A stretch of 64,000 bases of DNA from assembly GCF_016920785.2 (NCBI RefSeq), contig NW_024609846.1:92894888-92958887 (forward strand). Direction: 5' to 3'. How positions within the stretch are numbered: the first letter of the stretch is position 1; every line of letters starts with the position of its first letter. A program made the translations under genes and the position numbers. Shown in pieces: positions 1 to 10,426 of the stretch. Source of the DNA: Ixodes scapularis (taxonomy: Eukaryota; Arthropoda; Arachnida; Ixodida; Ixodidae). The notes under the pieces are model-generated. The model did no database searches. It saw only the letters and a list, made by a program, of their open reading frames with translations, and was not told where the DNA came from.

Positions 1-600
1 CTGGAAAACAAAGGTATACCCACGTTAATGGTTTATCCACTTCTCTTTAAAACAAAAAGGCATACTCACATGGATAGAGTATCCACCTCCTTAAAAGGCT
101 CACCTTGCAAAGTAAACTTTTTGAGCAGGAAAACTGGCTTGGTAGACATTAGTATCATGCAACTTGTAGTGTGCTGGTACGTGGCCCTAAAGGTTTCTGG
201 GGAGTTTGGAAGAGGATTGGCGCGGCTTGTAAAAGAAAAAAAACTAGCTGAAATTGGAGTGTTTCAAGGCAGTGTGCTTAGTCCTGTTGCGGCAGTCTGA
301 AAGGTTTGGGGACCGGAAGTTTTTTCTGGCGGACATAATCGCGATGCTCCTTTTTGCAGAATTATTGATATTTTGCCAAAGTGGCGTATCAGGTGAGTGA
401 GCAGTGAGGTTGCCACCTGCAGCTAAGTTTGAACATAGCAGTGAGGTGTTGCACATGATTACCACTGTCTTGGTCTCAAGAAAAGAAAAAAAGCCAAGTT
501 AACTTAGTGGAAAGCAGCCAGTCTTCCTGAATATGTAAGGGCTTGTGTAGTGATGCCTTCAGTTTATTGGGGTGATTTAGAGAAAGGAAACGGTTAACTA
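1..600. other. Unassigned sequence
   Basis: This is AT-rich, non-repetitive sequence with no recognisable gene, splice-bounded exon or element end. It may be intronic if the first Gbeta coding exon lies further upstream. Confidence 0.3.
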
Positions 601-617
601 CAACTTACAAGTGTTGG

Positions 618-662
618 AACTAACACGTTACAGGTAGCGACGTTACTGGTAACGTGTTAGTT
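618..662. repeat. Perfect 14-bp inverted repeat near the left end of the hAT-like element
   Basis: AACTAACACGTTAC (618-631) is exactly complementary to 649-662, with a 17-nt spacer that itself contains ACGTTACTGG. It sits 9 bp inside the element end and may be a subterminal transposase-binding hairpin. Confidence 0.7.
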
Positions 663-2742
663 TTTTTTACTAACATACTCGTTAGAATCCCAAATGTCTA
701 TTGAGTAATGTCATTATTTTACGGTGTCTTACCAAATTACGTTATATGTCGCTCGTTACTTCTGATGAAAAATGGCCGCATGATTCTTCGAAAACAAATT
801 TTTTTTTTCTGTACACTACGTAATGGTGGCAAAGAAACCCGAGCAAAGCTATGACAAAGCGATGTCATTTCAAACTTCTTTGGAAAGCACTTTTACTGTT
901 CCCACGCGAGATTATCGCTGCAGCAAACCTCTACGCATCCTTGGTGCAGTCTTCGTATAGACCTTTCCAGCGGCAGTCTCGTACGAAGCGATTTACAGCG
1001 CGCGTCCCTGGTTTTGAAAGTGTACTTCAGTGTTGCCCGACTGCGCTGAGCTGTGGAGTTTCTCGTCAGTGAGCAGTGGCAGCCTGCGTAGGCGCAATTC
1101 CGGACGCTTTTGGAAACTAAATTGCCGCGTTTTCTTTTTTATTTTGTGTTCTGGTGGCGAACCTTATTTTGGAGAGGTATTTAAGAAAGTAGTGCTCTAT
1201 TTTTAGGAACAAAAACAAAGAAATGAAAGCTGTTTTGGTGAGTCCGTGCGCGACAGAACAAATGCAACTGGAATGTTTGTTTCATTTTATGTTCATCGTT
1301 TTACGGCACCGTACACTCAGCCGTGTGTGTTCAAAGTATTTGACCACACAGGATATCCGAACTGCATGGATATTCACCGCCCACAACATGAAATTCAATG
1401 AGCCTCATCAATCGAACAACATATATTGTACGCACCCCACGGTGCCGCATTATTTGAACAGGATTTGAGAAAGGTCTCAAATAACACAGCATATCCAATA
1501 TACAGTGTTGACGATAGTCACTTCACGACAATCGGACAGAATCCGGCGTGTTTTGGGGAACATGTAGAAGAGGGCAGCATTTTTGCACAGCTTCGAAGCA
1601 AATGAACGAACGTTTCTATTCTGTCCCCACACCCCGGACCCGACCCTATCAGCTATTTTTCGCGAAGACCCGAAACACAGCCGGGAAGGCTTTTTGGAGA
1701 TTATCTCAACGGAAATAATCCTCCAAGAACGTCGAACTGCCTGCGTCACGGGCTGCTTGACGTTCGCTCTCTTCGTTCGTTTCCTGCGAAGGCCGTTCAG
1801 GCAACGAGCCCTGGTATTCCCTGGTTCTCACAGTGGAAGATAACATACATAGGGTAAGCATCTAAACAGGCGAATAAAGTAAAAACCTTCAAGAAAAGCC
1901 GGCGAACTCCGAATGCAAAATGCAGGTGGTGAGTCACGCTGACCGGGTTTCCACAGCTCAGGCGGGTGCCAGAAATTTCTGGCCGATAGGGGTCGCTCGA
2001 TTCGCAAAATGGCGGCTGCCACAGCGCTCTTTTTGCAAAGGTCTATAGAAGCTGCTAAGATCACTGTCGCCGTACCCTGAGCAGCAGTCTTGCTGGAAAG
2101 AGACATCCGTTCAGAAGGCAAGTCTGCCGCTGCTAGAGGGATTTCGGCTCAGCGTTCCTAGCTACTCCAGCTGGTCACATCCTTCTCTTCAATGCAAATA
2201 AATTATCATTCTGTCAACAACCCAAAGGATGAACTCTTTTAAGTTTGGAAGCATTGACATTCCCACGCTTTGAACCAAAACAAGTGTCAGCAGTGGCCGG
2301 GTGCTGACTTGTCATTAATTGGAAATGCGACGTTGGTTTGGGAAGGAATAAAATTTTTATTTTAATGGGTTAACTTTGATTACATGAAGAGGTCTATTTT
2401 GCGTCCGTTACGTGGCGTGCATCCGGTCGTTCTTTTCAGAGCAGTTTCTTCTTCCCAGGCAGGTACTATGGGCAATGCTCGGTTCTCCAAATCGCGCTCG
2501 CAAAGCGTCGCATGTTGGAAGACGTACATTACAGATCCTTCCGAGGTCAGACAAACAAGCTGGGCTAGCTAAATGTGTTACTTACAGTTGTCCGAATCGA
2601 GCTCGCAAAAGCGTCGTGTGTTCGAGGATATACATTACACATCCATCCGTGGCCAGACAGACAAGCTGGGCCAGCTGACCAGTGGCAAGGTTATCGCAGC
2701 ATTGAACGGTTACCGTCGCCAGATATGAACAGCTGTCATATA

Positions 2743-2887
2743 CAGTGATGTCTCGTTAATATGGACACCTCAGTTTCCAAAAAAAATAGTCCATAACGTG
2801 AGTTGTCCATAATACCAGAAAAGAATGTTTGTCCTTGAAAATGGTGTCCATAGAGCGGGGGGTACCCATAGTAACAAGACATGGCTG
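2743..2887. mobile_element. Small TA-flanked MITE (pogo / Tc1-mariner type)
   Basis: The ends are inverted: CAGTGATGTCTCGTTAATAT on the left and, read on the other strand, CAGCCATGTCTTGTTACTAT on the right. TA flanks both sides (2741-2742 and 2888-2889). The CAGT...CTCGTTA start resembles pogo/Tigger termini. The element is 145 bp, non-coding, and nested inside the 609-3066 element. Confidence 0.6.
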
Positions 2888-3074
2888 TAGTAACAGTGAA
2901 ATGAAAAGTAAGGACAAACTTAAAAGTAACGTCCTTTAGTCATGGCAAGTAACGACACCGGTATTTCGTTACATTTGCAAAATGGTAACGGAGCTCTGTT
3001 AGCTTTTTTCCATGCTAACGAGTACCCCTATTTCGTTGCTCATTTTCGGTAACGGGCACAACACTGCAACTTAT

Positions 3075-4211
3075 TATGGTTAACCCTTTTGTGCTCAAAA
3101 CTTAACTTGAAATGCTAGAGGCCTACACCCTGACATAGTTTTAGAACACAAAATAACAAAAATCTGGTCTGGGGAAAAAAAAAAAAATTGCCTTTCTTTG
3201 TAAGCATGTTTTCGAAAATTTGCTTGTGAGCAACATTGGGCATTTGCAGCACTACTTCACGTGGTACGAGTTAAAGCAGTTACGACATGCGAGAAGGCCC
3301 GGGTGCATTTCAAATTTTGCCTAGTAGAGAAAGGCATAACCGAATTTGTAATATTTGCGCTGGTCATTCTTCTCACAGTTTCTTTGAGGTTAGTAGTGCA
3401 TGCCATCATACCTCACATTCATTGTTGGCTTTGGTTTTGAAGGATGAGTGATCTCCTTTGAAGGTGCATTTTGATCCTCCACTGCTAAGCGTAGGTACCC
3501 TCACACTTGTGACTGAGGGTGCTAAATTTATTAAGGGGCACAGAGTAAACAAACAGTTCTTGAGTTGTTGCTCCTGGGCAACGCTGGGCATCAGAACCAC
3601 TCATTTTTGTTTTGCTACTATTGCACTTTTTATATCTGCCTCTGCAGTGCTTCCCATCTGTCATCTCTCTGGGTAACATTGTTTCAAGTTGGAACTTGAG
3701 TCTGATGTAAGCCATAATCATTCTGGTGGCTGTTATTTCTCACTGGCTGAAGTGTAGTCTTCCTTCACCATTTTGGCACTCAGCCCCATTGAGAGATTGG
3801 TGAAGAGTATACAACATTCGCTAAGTGTGCATTCCCAGGCCTAGTTTGAGAGAGTGCGACACTGCATTTCACTGTAACCTGACAAACAAAGCTGCGAGCC
3901 AATCTGAGCAGTGGAGGGAGGCACGGGACAGCACATCGTCGAACTGCTCTCCTCTTGCAGAAAGCGGTTACATACTTCGCCCTTTCACTCTAATGGACTC
4001 AGAATGTCTCTTTGCCAAGTCATGCTGAAACGGAGTACAGCAGCATAGTTTACACCATTTTCAAAACTGGTTTGCATGCTCGCTTACACTTTGCTCGCAC
4101 CTTCCCAAACGTTGCAAGTATAGGTTCCCAGATTTGTTGTCCTGTTGCTAAGCTGGCCTACCTTACAGGGCTGTCAGCTTGTACCTGCAGCTTTTGTAGT
4201 GGACCAACTGT
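3075..4211. other. Unassigned sequence
   Basis: No gene, exon or element boundary was recognised. The open frames here are short and have no detectable domain. Confidence 0.3.
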
Positions 4212-4524
4212 CGTATTTTCCGGACTGTAGTGTGCACTTGGTGTACAGTTCGCAGGGGCCAAATTCGACTGAAAAGATTTTTTCTGCAATCCTTACCTGA
4301 TGCATAATTTGCACGTAAAATTTTCATACACTGCATGCCTTGAAAAGTGCCTGCGTTTTTATTAGCACACTACGAAGCTTGTATCATACAGAAATCATCA
4401 TCAAAGCTATCATTCACAAATTCTGTAAACTTCGTCATAATCAAGGGCCCTAGAAAACCAATCCTTGTATAGTCTGCACCGCGTGCAGTTGCAACTTTAA
4501 AACGTGTATATTCCGGAAAATAGG
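4212..4524. mobile_element. Fold-back MITE with TATTTTCCGG termini
   Basis: CGTATTTTCCGGACTGTAG at the left is matched, inverted, by ...TTCCGGAAAATAGG at the right. The CGTATTTTCCGGACTRTA motif is a widespread terminus of mariner-type MITEs in animals. It is non-coding, and the target duplication is unclear. Confidence 0.45.
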
Positions 4525-5342
4525 GTCATCCGGTTCCCTCGAAGCCTGGAAGGCTCTATTTGATAGCCTTGGGCCGGTTTTTGCTTGAGCGCTTCGCTCT
4601 CCTCTTTGTCTGTCGAAAAGGAAGATACTGCGCCATTCTTTCTTTGACGTGAATGTCGACACAGTCCATTTTTCTAAAATAAAATGCGTATTAGTCGCAT
4701 CGTTGTATAAGATGCAGCGACGAAGCTCGAGGAAAAAACAGCCACTCACTACACCGAAAAATACATTAGTAAAATTCAGGGCTTCCACTTCATTTTGCGC
4801 CAAAGAGGTTTTCCTTTGCCATCCTGATAAAAATTCGCAAAACTGCCCGAATTCACGCCAGACTGCTTCAAAAATCGGGTGATGGGAATTGGGCGGCGTC
4901 TAGCGCCGCCTATCCTAGCCAAGGGGAACTTCACTTTGGCCGAAGGAAACGCAAGTTTTGCTGAAAATATGACCAAGCTTTCAGCTCTGAATGAAAAGCT
5001 ACAAAAACTTTAAAGGGCAGGCTTTTGTTAAGCTCATGGTGTTTGACATAAACCAGGTGATACATGTTATATGAGCAGTTTGATAATCTCTTTGTGTTTA
5101 AAATAAACAAGGTGTAATATGTTAGATGAGCCGGTTTGTCATCCATCTTATTGTGAAGGTAGTGCCTCCTAGTTCATCGCAAACTTTTTCTGCAAGGTGT
5201 TGATTTTCTCATTTTCAATGCCTTTGTGCGACCAATATATCATACCTGTGTGAAAAGCGTACCATTTAGCAGCATAGAAAATTGCCAATCTACACCTAGG
5301 TTTTCTTAAGTACTAGACTTGGTACACAAGTGCTCGAAAGTG

Positions 5343-5540
5343 TTCCGGAAAATTATATTTAGGTGCTCCAGAGTGCTACAAATTTCACATTTAGGTGCTC
5401 CAAACTGCTCCAAAATTAATGGTTCCGAAAAATTATATTTAGGTGCTCCAGAGTGCTACAAAATTCACATTTAGGTGCCCCAAAATGAATATTTTGGTGC
5501 TCCAAACTGCTCCAAAATTAATATTTGGGTGCTCCAGAAA
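5343..5540. repeat. Tandem repeat, about 80-bp period, built on AGGTGCTCCA
   Basis: Two long units start at 5343 and 5423 and a divergent third follows. Within each unit the decamer AGGTGCTCCA (or GGTGCTCCA) recurs every 25-40 bp together with AAAATTA and GCTACAAA. It is non-coding, a minisatellite or decayed element end. Confidence 0.65.
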
Positions 5541-6092
5541 TTGTTCCAAATCTGGTCCCGGCAGTAGCACCACTGAAAATTTCTGCCCACATAAGTTAGC
5601 TATACAGAAAGTGGTTCTGTTCCATGAGGAGGGGGACTGATTCAACGGATGACTTTTACTGTGTACAGGTGATCATTCTTTCTACACACTGCCTACCAGG
5701 CGCTCACAGATCCGACATGAGGATGCTCCAGCAGGCATTTCCTGGAGTATTTTTTAAACGGGCTCAAATTTCCTTTCGCCGCATTTTCGCATTGAGCTCG
5801 AGTCAGTATCCTCCGTCCACTTACACACGTGCATCAACTATTAGCTATGCAGTTCCGAGCAGAGCATCAGAAAATGCCCTCTCTGGTTAGAGGCAGTGTA
5901 GTATGCGTGCAGAGCTGCTCTCTGGGTGCCCTCTGGGCTTTCTTTGCCGTTCGGTCCAGGGGCTTCAGTAATGGTAATGTTGAACACAGCGTGAAATTGG
6001 TCGCGCCCAATCGGCGTCTGGAGTGTCTGCTGTAGACGAGAAATTTGGCGAGGGCAGCACGACTGCTTGCGTGGGATCTTTTTCAACGTTCG

Positions 6093-6290
6093 TCACGCAG
6101 TAGCGGTGCACGACCGCCAGTTGGCCGGGTTGGGGATAGAGCCCAGGATCCCTGAGGTTTGGAGCACGAGCTTTCGCTCCACGTGCTCCGAGCTGGTGTG
6201 CGTTAGCACGCTCGCGAGATCCAACGGGACAGTGCTATTGTGTGTGCACGAGTCCTGTTTCGCTAGTCTATTTGGGCCTCTAAACTGAGG
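6093..6290 (-). repeat. tRNA-derived SINE-like fragment
   Basis: On the minus strand there is an A-box-like CAGCTCGGAGCACGTGGAGC followed about 40 nt later by the B-box-like GGGCTCTATCCC. This spacing fits a tRNA head, but no complete cloverleaf can be drawn. tRNA-derived SINEs are abundant in ticks (for example the Ruka family), but family membership was not tested. Confidence 0.35.
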
Positions 6291-6999
6291 AAACACAAAG
6301 TGGGGCTCGAAGTTTACGGAGCGAACCGATTTAGCCTATGACGACGATGACTTCGCACTTTTTTCGCCGACGTCCAATCGGCGGGCTCGGCGAACTTTCG
6401 GCTCCAACTTTGTGTTCGACGAGTTTAGGGCCCTTGGAGTTAGATATCGGTTAACATTTTGTACGGTTGAATTTCGCACGTTTACTTTTTCTAGCTTGTG
6501 CAGACGGCAGGTATTGGTTTCCATGATGCAGGGATAGAAGTTGGACCCAGAAGTAGATTTGCGCCTCCTCTCAATTCGCACTCGGAACACGAGCACAAAT
6601 CGTATTTCCATGTTTTCAAAATCCGCAGGAAATTTTTGTTTGGTGTTCCATGGCAAAGTGGGTCGTCCAGCCTTTTTCGTAAAAGAAGATAAGGTGCAAG
6701 TCTCGCAAGGTGAACAATCAGTCCAGTAATGCAATCGTGCATTGACGTCAAATGGGACTGCTACATTTGTATTTGTACGATGTTTTGTTGGTGGGCTGTA
6801 AAATTTTTTAAAATAATAGTTCAGTCGAGAATTGCGGGCGAGTGGAATGCACTTTTACGTGGACGAAAAAGAAAATACCCACTCAGAAAGCAGCCTCGGG
6901 CAGATCTCCCAAGAGGAAATGCAGGAAATTTGGCGTTCCATTGACTTCTTTGTTTTGTTTGAGCGGATGTGACAAATGAGGCTCCCTCATCTGGTACTG

Positions 7000-8780
7000 C
7001 GAGGCTGGTTTTCGACCGCATGACGTCACCTGTGCGTCCAGTGTTTCGTTGGGCGGTTCTGTGAGAAGAGCATCTGGTGTCTCACGCAGGCACGGATGAG
7101 AACGGCAGGGATAAGTATCAGTTGCTCCAGCGTGAACTTCCGGCCTTCGATAAAAATTCTACCTTTCGTGAGCTTCGAGCGTGCTCGCGGAGCCAAAGCA
7201 CGGTGGAAGGCGTCGAGGTGGTGTTTGAGGCGGGGCTCCCGGCCGTCCTCATTAGTCGGTGCATGCTGTCGGCTCGTTGAACTGCACTACATAAAACTTG
7301 CGGTAAATGGTTGACGAACGGGTGCACAATTCGCAGTTTCAAACGCATTCTGTCCGTTTTTTTTTGTTGTATTTTTTGCGCTATTTTTATTTGCATGTTG
7401 CCGTTGTTGTCTACTGGTCTGTAGAGCTTGTGAGCGTGCGCGGTGGCTGTCTTCTGCCAATTATCAGTCGTCGCGCACGCGTCCACCACAACTCGGTGAC
7501 TGCATCTTTTCTCTCTTTTTTCTTGTCTGGGAAATACGCGCCGTAATTTTTCGGCCGGTTGCGTTGGCCGTTTGCAGCCAATTCCGGAGCATCGTGGGTC
7601 GTTGCTCTCTTTTGCACGCCTGCTCCTGTCTGCCGTGTTTCCCCGGGCCCTTGCAGCACCGGGAAGAGTAATTGTTTTGATCGACACAGTTTTAATGCCG
7701 GGCTTTGCGAAAACTGCGATGGGCCGGCCGACATATCGCAGGGACGGTTTTATTTTCCCTCATTTCCTAAAAGCTTCGTTTCCGCTATCGCCTGCCGATT
7801 CCCCTCGCCGGAAGTGGTTGACGTCACGGCAGCCAGTTTTTCTGTTTCCCTCGTTGTTGTTTTTTTTTCGCGCGCGCGTGCGTTCCACTTTTCGTAGATA
7901 CTTTGGACAAAAGCGAATTACGTGACGTGAGCAGAGGCGCTCTCTTTCTCTCCTCTTGGCTGGCCGCTGTGAAGGTGATCGATTTTCGAAAACGCCGACG
8001 ACGGAAGGCGGGCGGAAAAGGGAGAGATACTTCCCTCTTTTTTTTTTTTATCCCTTAGCTTTGACTTTGTGCACTTACTCAATTCAACTCTCTCTCCACC
8101 TCGTCATTGAGTTGGACGCCAAATTTCATCCTTTTCTCTCCCTGCGGTGAAAACTGCAATTCGCGTTAATTCGTTTTTTTTTTCTGGAACCGGACAAAGA
8201 AGCAGGCTGTTGTGGTCTGGTCGCGGCGGCGGGTGGTTTCGGGAAAGCAATCGTCCTGTTCCTCCCGCCCGCCCTCCGAAACGCGCGGGATTGTTGTTGT
8301 TACGGGCGTCGTCCCTCTCGCTGTTTGCAAGGGTCCAGGCGGAGAAGCGTAAAGAGAGAGGGAGCTAGAGCCGGGGCGTGATTTCTGGAGACCATGCGAT
8401 CGTGCCTCAAAACGCCAAAGGGTGCGGCGCCGGTTGCTCGGAGCTCGGGCCCCGTGTTCTGTTTCCTCCTCCCTTCTCCTCTCGTCGGCGCTCTCGCGCG
8501 CGCCGCCTCCTCCTCACTCGAGCGGCCCGGATTTCGTCCGTTGACGTCACGCGTACGTCATGGGCCCCGCGCAAGCTTTGCCAATAGAAAAAAAAAGAAA
8601 CGCGGAGGAACGGGCCCAGAAGGTCACGGGTGTCACTGGCGCCTCGCGCTGTGCCCTGGCTAAGGAAGGGCAGGGCCGGTTTGCAAACCCCAGCCGTTTT
8701 TTTTTTTTTTCCTCTTTTTTCCGGGGTGCTTGCACTGTGAGGCTTTTTGTCTTTATGACGGAAGAAATGTAGGAGACAAA
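7000..8780 (+). promoter_or_regulatory. CpG-rich, pyrimidine-rich zone; possible promoter or 5' non-coding exon
   Basis: The zone is clearly richer in CpG than its surroundings, with long C/T tracts much like those of the Gbeta 3' UTR. It contains three perfect TGACGTCA palindromes (7021, 7819, 8542), the CREB/ATF consensus. It lies 1.5 kb before the first Gbeta exon found. No coding exon was recognised in it; the open frames present are compositionally biased. A promoter role is inference. Confidence 0.3.
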
Positions 8781-10280
8781 GATGTAGGGTGTCAAGGCAC
8801 GTTTCGGTAGTTAGCTGTTCTCGCGACATTTTTTTTGCGGTTTTTTTTTTTTTGGCTTGGTTACAATTGTAGCTTATTTTATTTGCACTGGTACAGAATC
8901 CCGAGGTGGCACATTTTGCTAGCTAGTAGGGTGGCTAGCTAACCTCGTGATTTTTGTTTCTGGTCGGTTTATATCTGAGGTTTGTTTTATTGGCAGCAAT
9001 ACAAAATCTCAGAGGTTGGACTTTTGAGGCAGAGTATGTTTGCAAGCGCTAAATAAACACTCCTGCACTTGTGTGTGTGCATGTTTTTTTTTTTTTTGAT
9101 AGTAGATTAAAGTTGGTTTTTTGCTATATATATATATATCTATATATATATATAGTGTCATTGTCGGGCATTTGCTTTTGGCATACTCAGGTAGGTATTA
9201 CTATTGTTTTGGCTCACCACGGCACAGCCAAGTGAAGTTAAACTTTTTATAAATTAGCTTTAATTCAGAATCCTCCTTTGTGCCCGTGCAGGTCACTAAA
9301 TCATTTTCTCGTTGGTTTTGTCATAGTCCTAGTGCCAGTGAGGCTGAAGAAGTTTAGTTTCGTCTGCTAGGGGTGTGGGATGCATGGAGCTCTAGTCTGT
9401 CCATGTGCTTCCTTGTGCCAATACAAAGTCCAAAGGTGCTGCTCATGCAATTCTAGACAGTGAAAGCATACAAAGCATAGAAAAGTGTAAACAAAGTACA
9501 AGCATAGCAGTTCCTGGCAGGTATAGCTGAAAAGAAAACCTGGAGATGATCAGAATGGTAGGCAAGGTTTGCTAAGGGTTTGCTTAGTCTCTTAGCAAAA
9601 CATTGACTGCCATTCTGATGAAATTTTGTCTGCCTGCATGACAAAGTTTCAGGATGCGGGTAGCGTGTGTGAAGGGCAGTCTACACTGAACATTGCTTGT
9701 GTTGTGCGTGACAAAAGATGCACGCGGAGCGGATCTGGGAAGAGGAGTTTGGCGCACACGCTCATGGGGTGTGGATATGACTTGCTGTGTACGACAAAAA
9801 TACCCTTGAGTGTGGCAAACCCTCGATACAGTTGACGTGAATATGGCATCGGGCCACTTTAGTGTTTCACTCATTCAGGCTAGTGCTAAGCACCCTTATC
9901 TTTCACACCCTCCCGCTGTGAAAGAAAAATAGAAAGCAATCGATGATCACTTTTCCGTGCCAACTTTGCCATGTGCACTTGGACTCTGCCACGATAAAAT
10001 TCTGGAGCAGTGCCATTGTCTGCATGTTTTCCCACATGGCTGCACTCTTGGTCTATTTGTGCAGCACATGACGGAGTGAGCCCGATCACAGCGCTGGTAC
10101 TGTCTCCTATTTTACTAACACAGGTTAAAAGGCCCCTAAAAATAAAATAAACATGTTCTTTTAAAGAGTTGAGACACGTCAGTGCTGTGATTGCTGCGCC
10201 AAACTGTGCCAAGGGGCTAACCCTGTTCCAAAGGGGCAATTTCTTTTATATACTGAGCAAATTCCCCCCTGTCGTTGCAG
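8781..10280. other. Intron or upstream sequence with poly-T and (TA)n tracts
   Basis: The stretch contains a TA microsatellite (about 9124-9155) and T homopolymers. It was searched by eye for the missing first Gbeta coding exon (about 57 nt, ending before GT) and none was found. It ends with a normal acceptor at 10280. Confidence 0.4.
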
Positions 10281-10426
10281 GATGCACGGAAAGCGGCATG
10301 TGATACCACCCTGGTGCAAGCGACGGCCAACATGGAACCCGTGGGGCGTATCCAGATGCGGACGAGACGCACGCTACGGGGACATTTGGCCAAGATCTAC
10401 GCGATGCACTGGGGCTCTGATTCCCG
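10281..10426 (+). CDS. GNB1: Gbeta exon: residues 20-67 (end of N-terminal helix, start of blade 1)
   Basis: The acceptor ...GTTGCAG ends at 10280 and the donor GTGAGG starts at 10427. The exon opens in phase 0 with DARKAACD and contains VGRIQMRTRRTLRGH and KIYAMHW, the strongly conserved lead-in to the first WD repeat. It ends after two bases of the R68 codon. The phase-0 start implies an upstream coding exon of 57 nt if the N-terminus has the usual length. Confidence 0.95.

Larger units (their letters stand above)
609..3066. mobile_element. Probable non-autonomous hAT-like element
   Basis: The right end reads ...CACAACACTG, that is CAGTGTTG on the other strand, and the left end reads AAGTGTTG. 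The flanks CAACTTAC (601-608) and CAACTTAT (3067-3074) match at 7 of 8 positions, the 8-bp target duplication size typical of hAT. Both subterminal regions repeat a TACTCGTTAG motif and GTTAC/GTAAC words in inverted orientation. Beyond the first 7-8 bp the terminal repeats are poor. No transposase frame was recognised, so this is probably an old, internally deleted copy. Confidence 0.55.

Noticed and set aside
361..400. CAGGTGAGTGAG at about 389 as the donor of the missing first Gbeta exon
   Set aside because: The upstream sequence does not encode the expected Gbeta N-terminus, and the phase does not fit the phase-0 start at 10281.
7118..7925. Overlapping open frames on both strands in the CpG-rich zone
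   Set aside because: High GC and pyrimidine tracts lengthen frames by chance; no conserved block or splice pattern supports coding.
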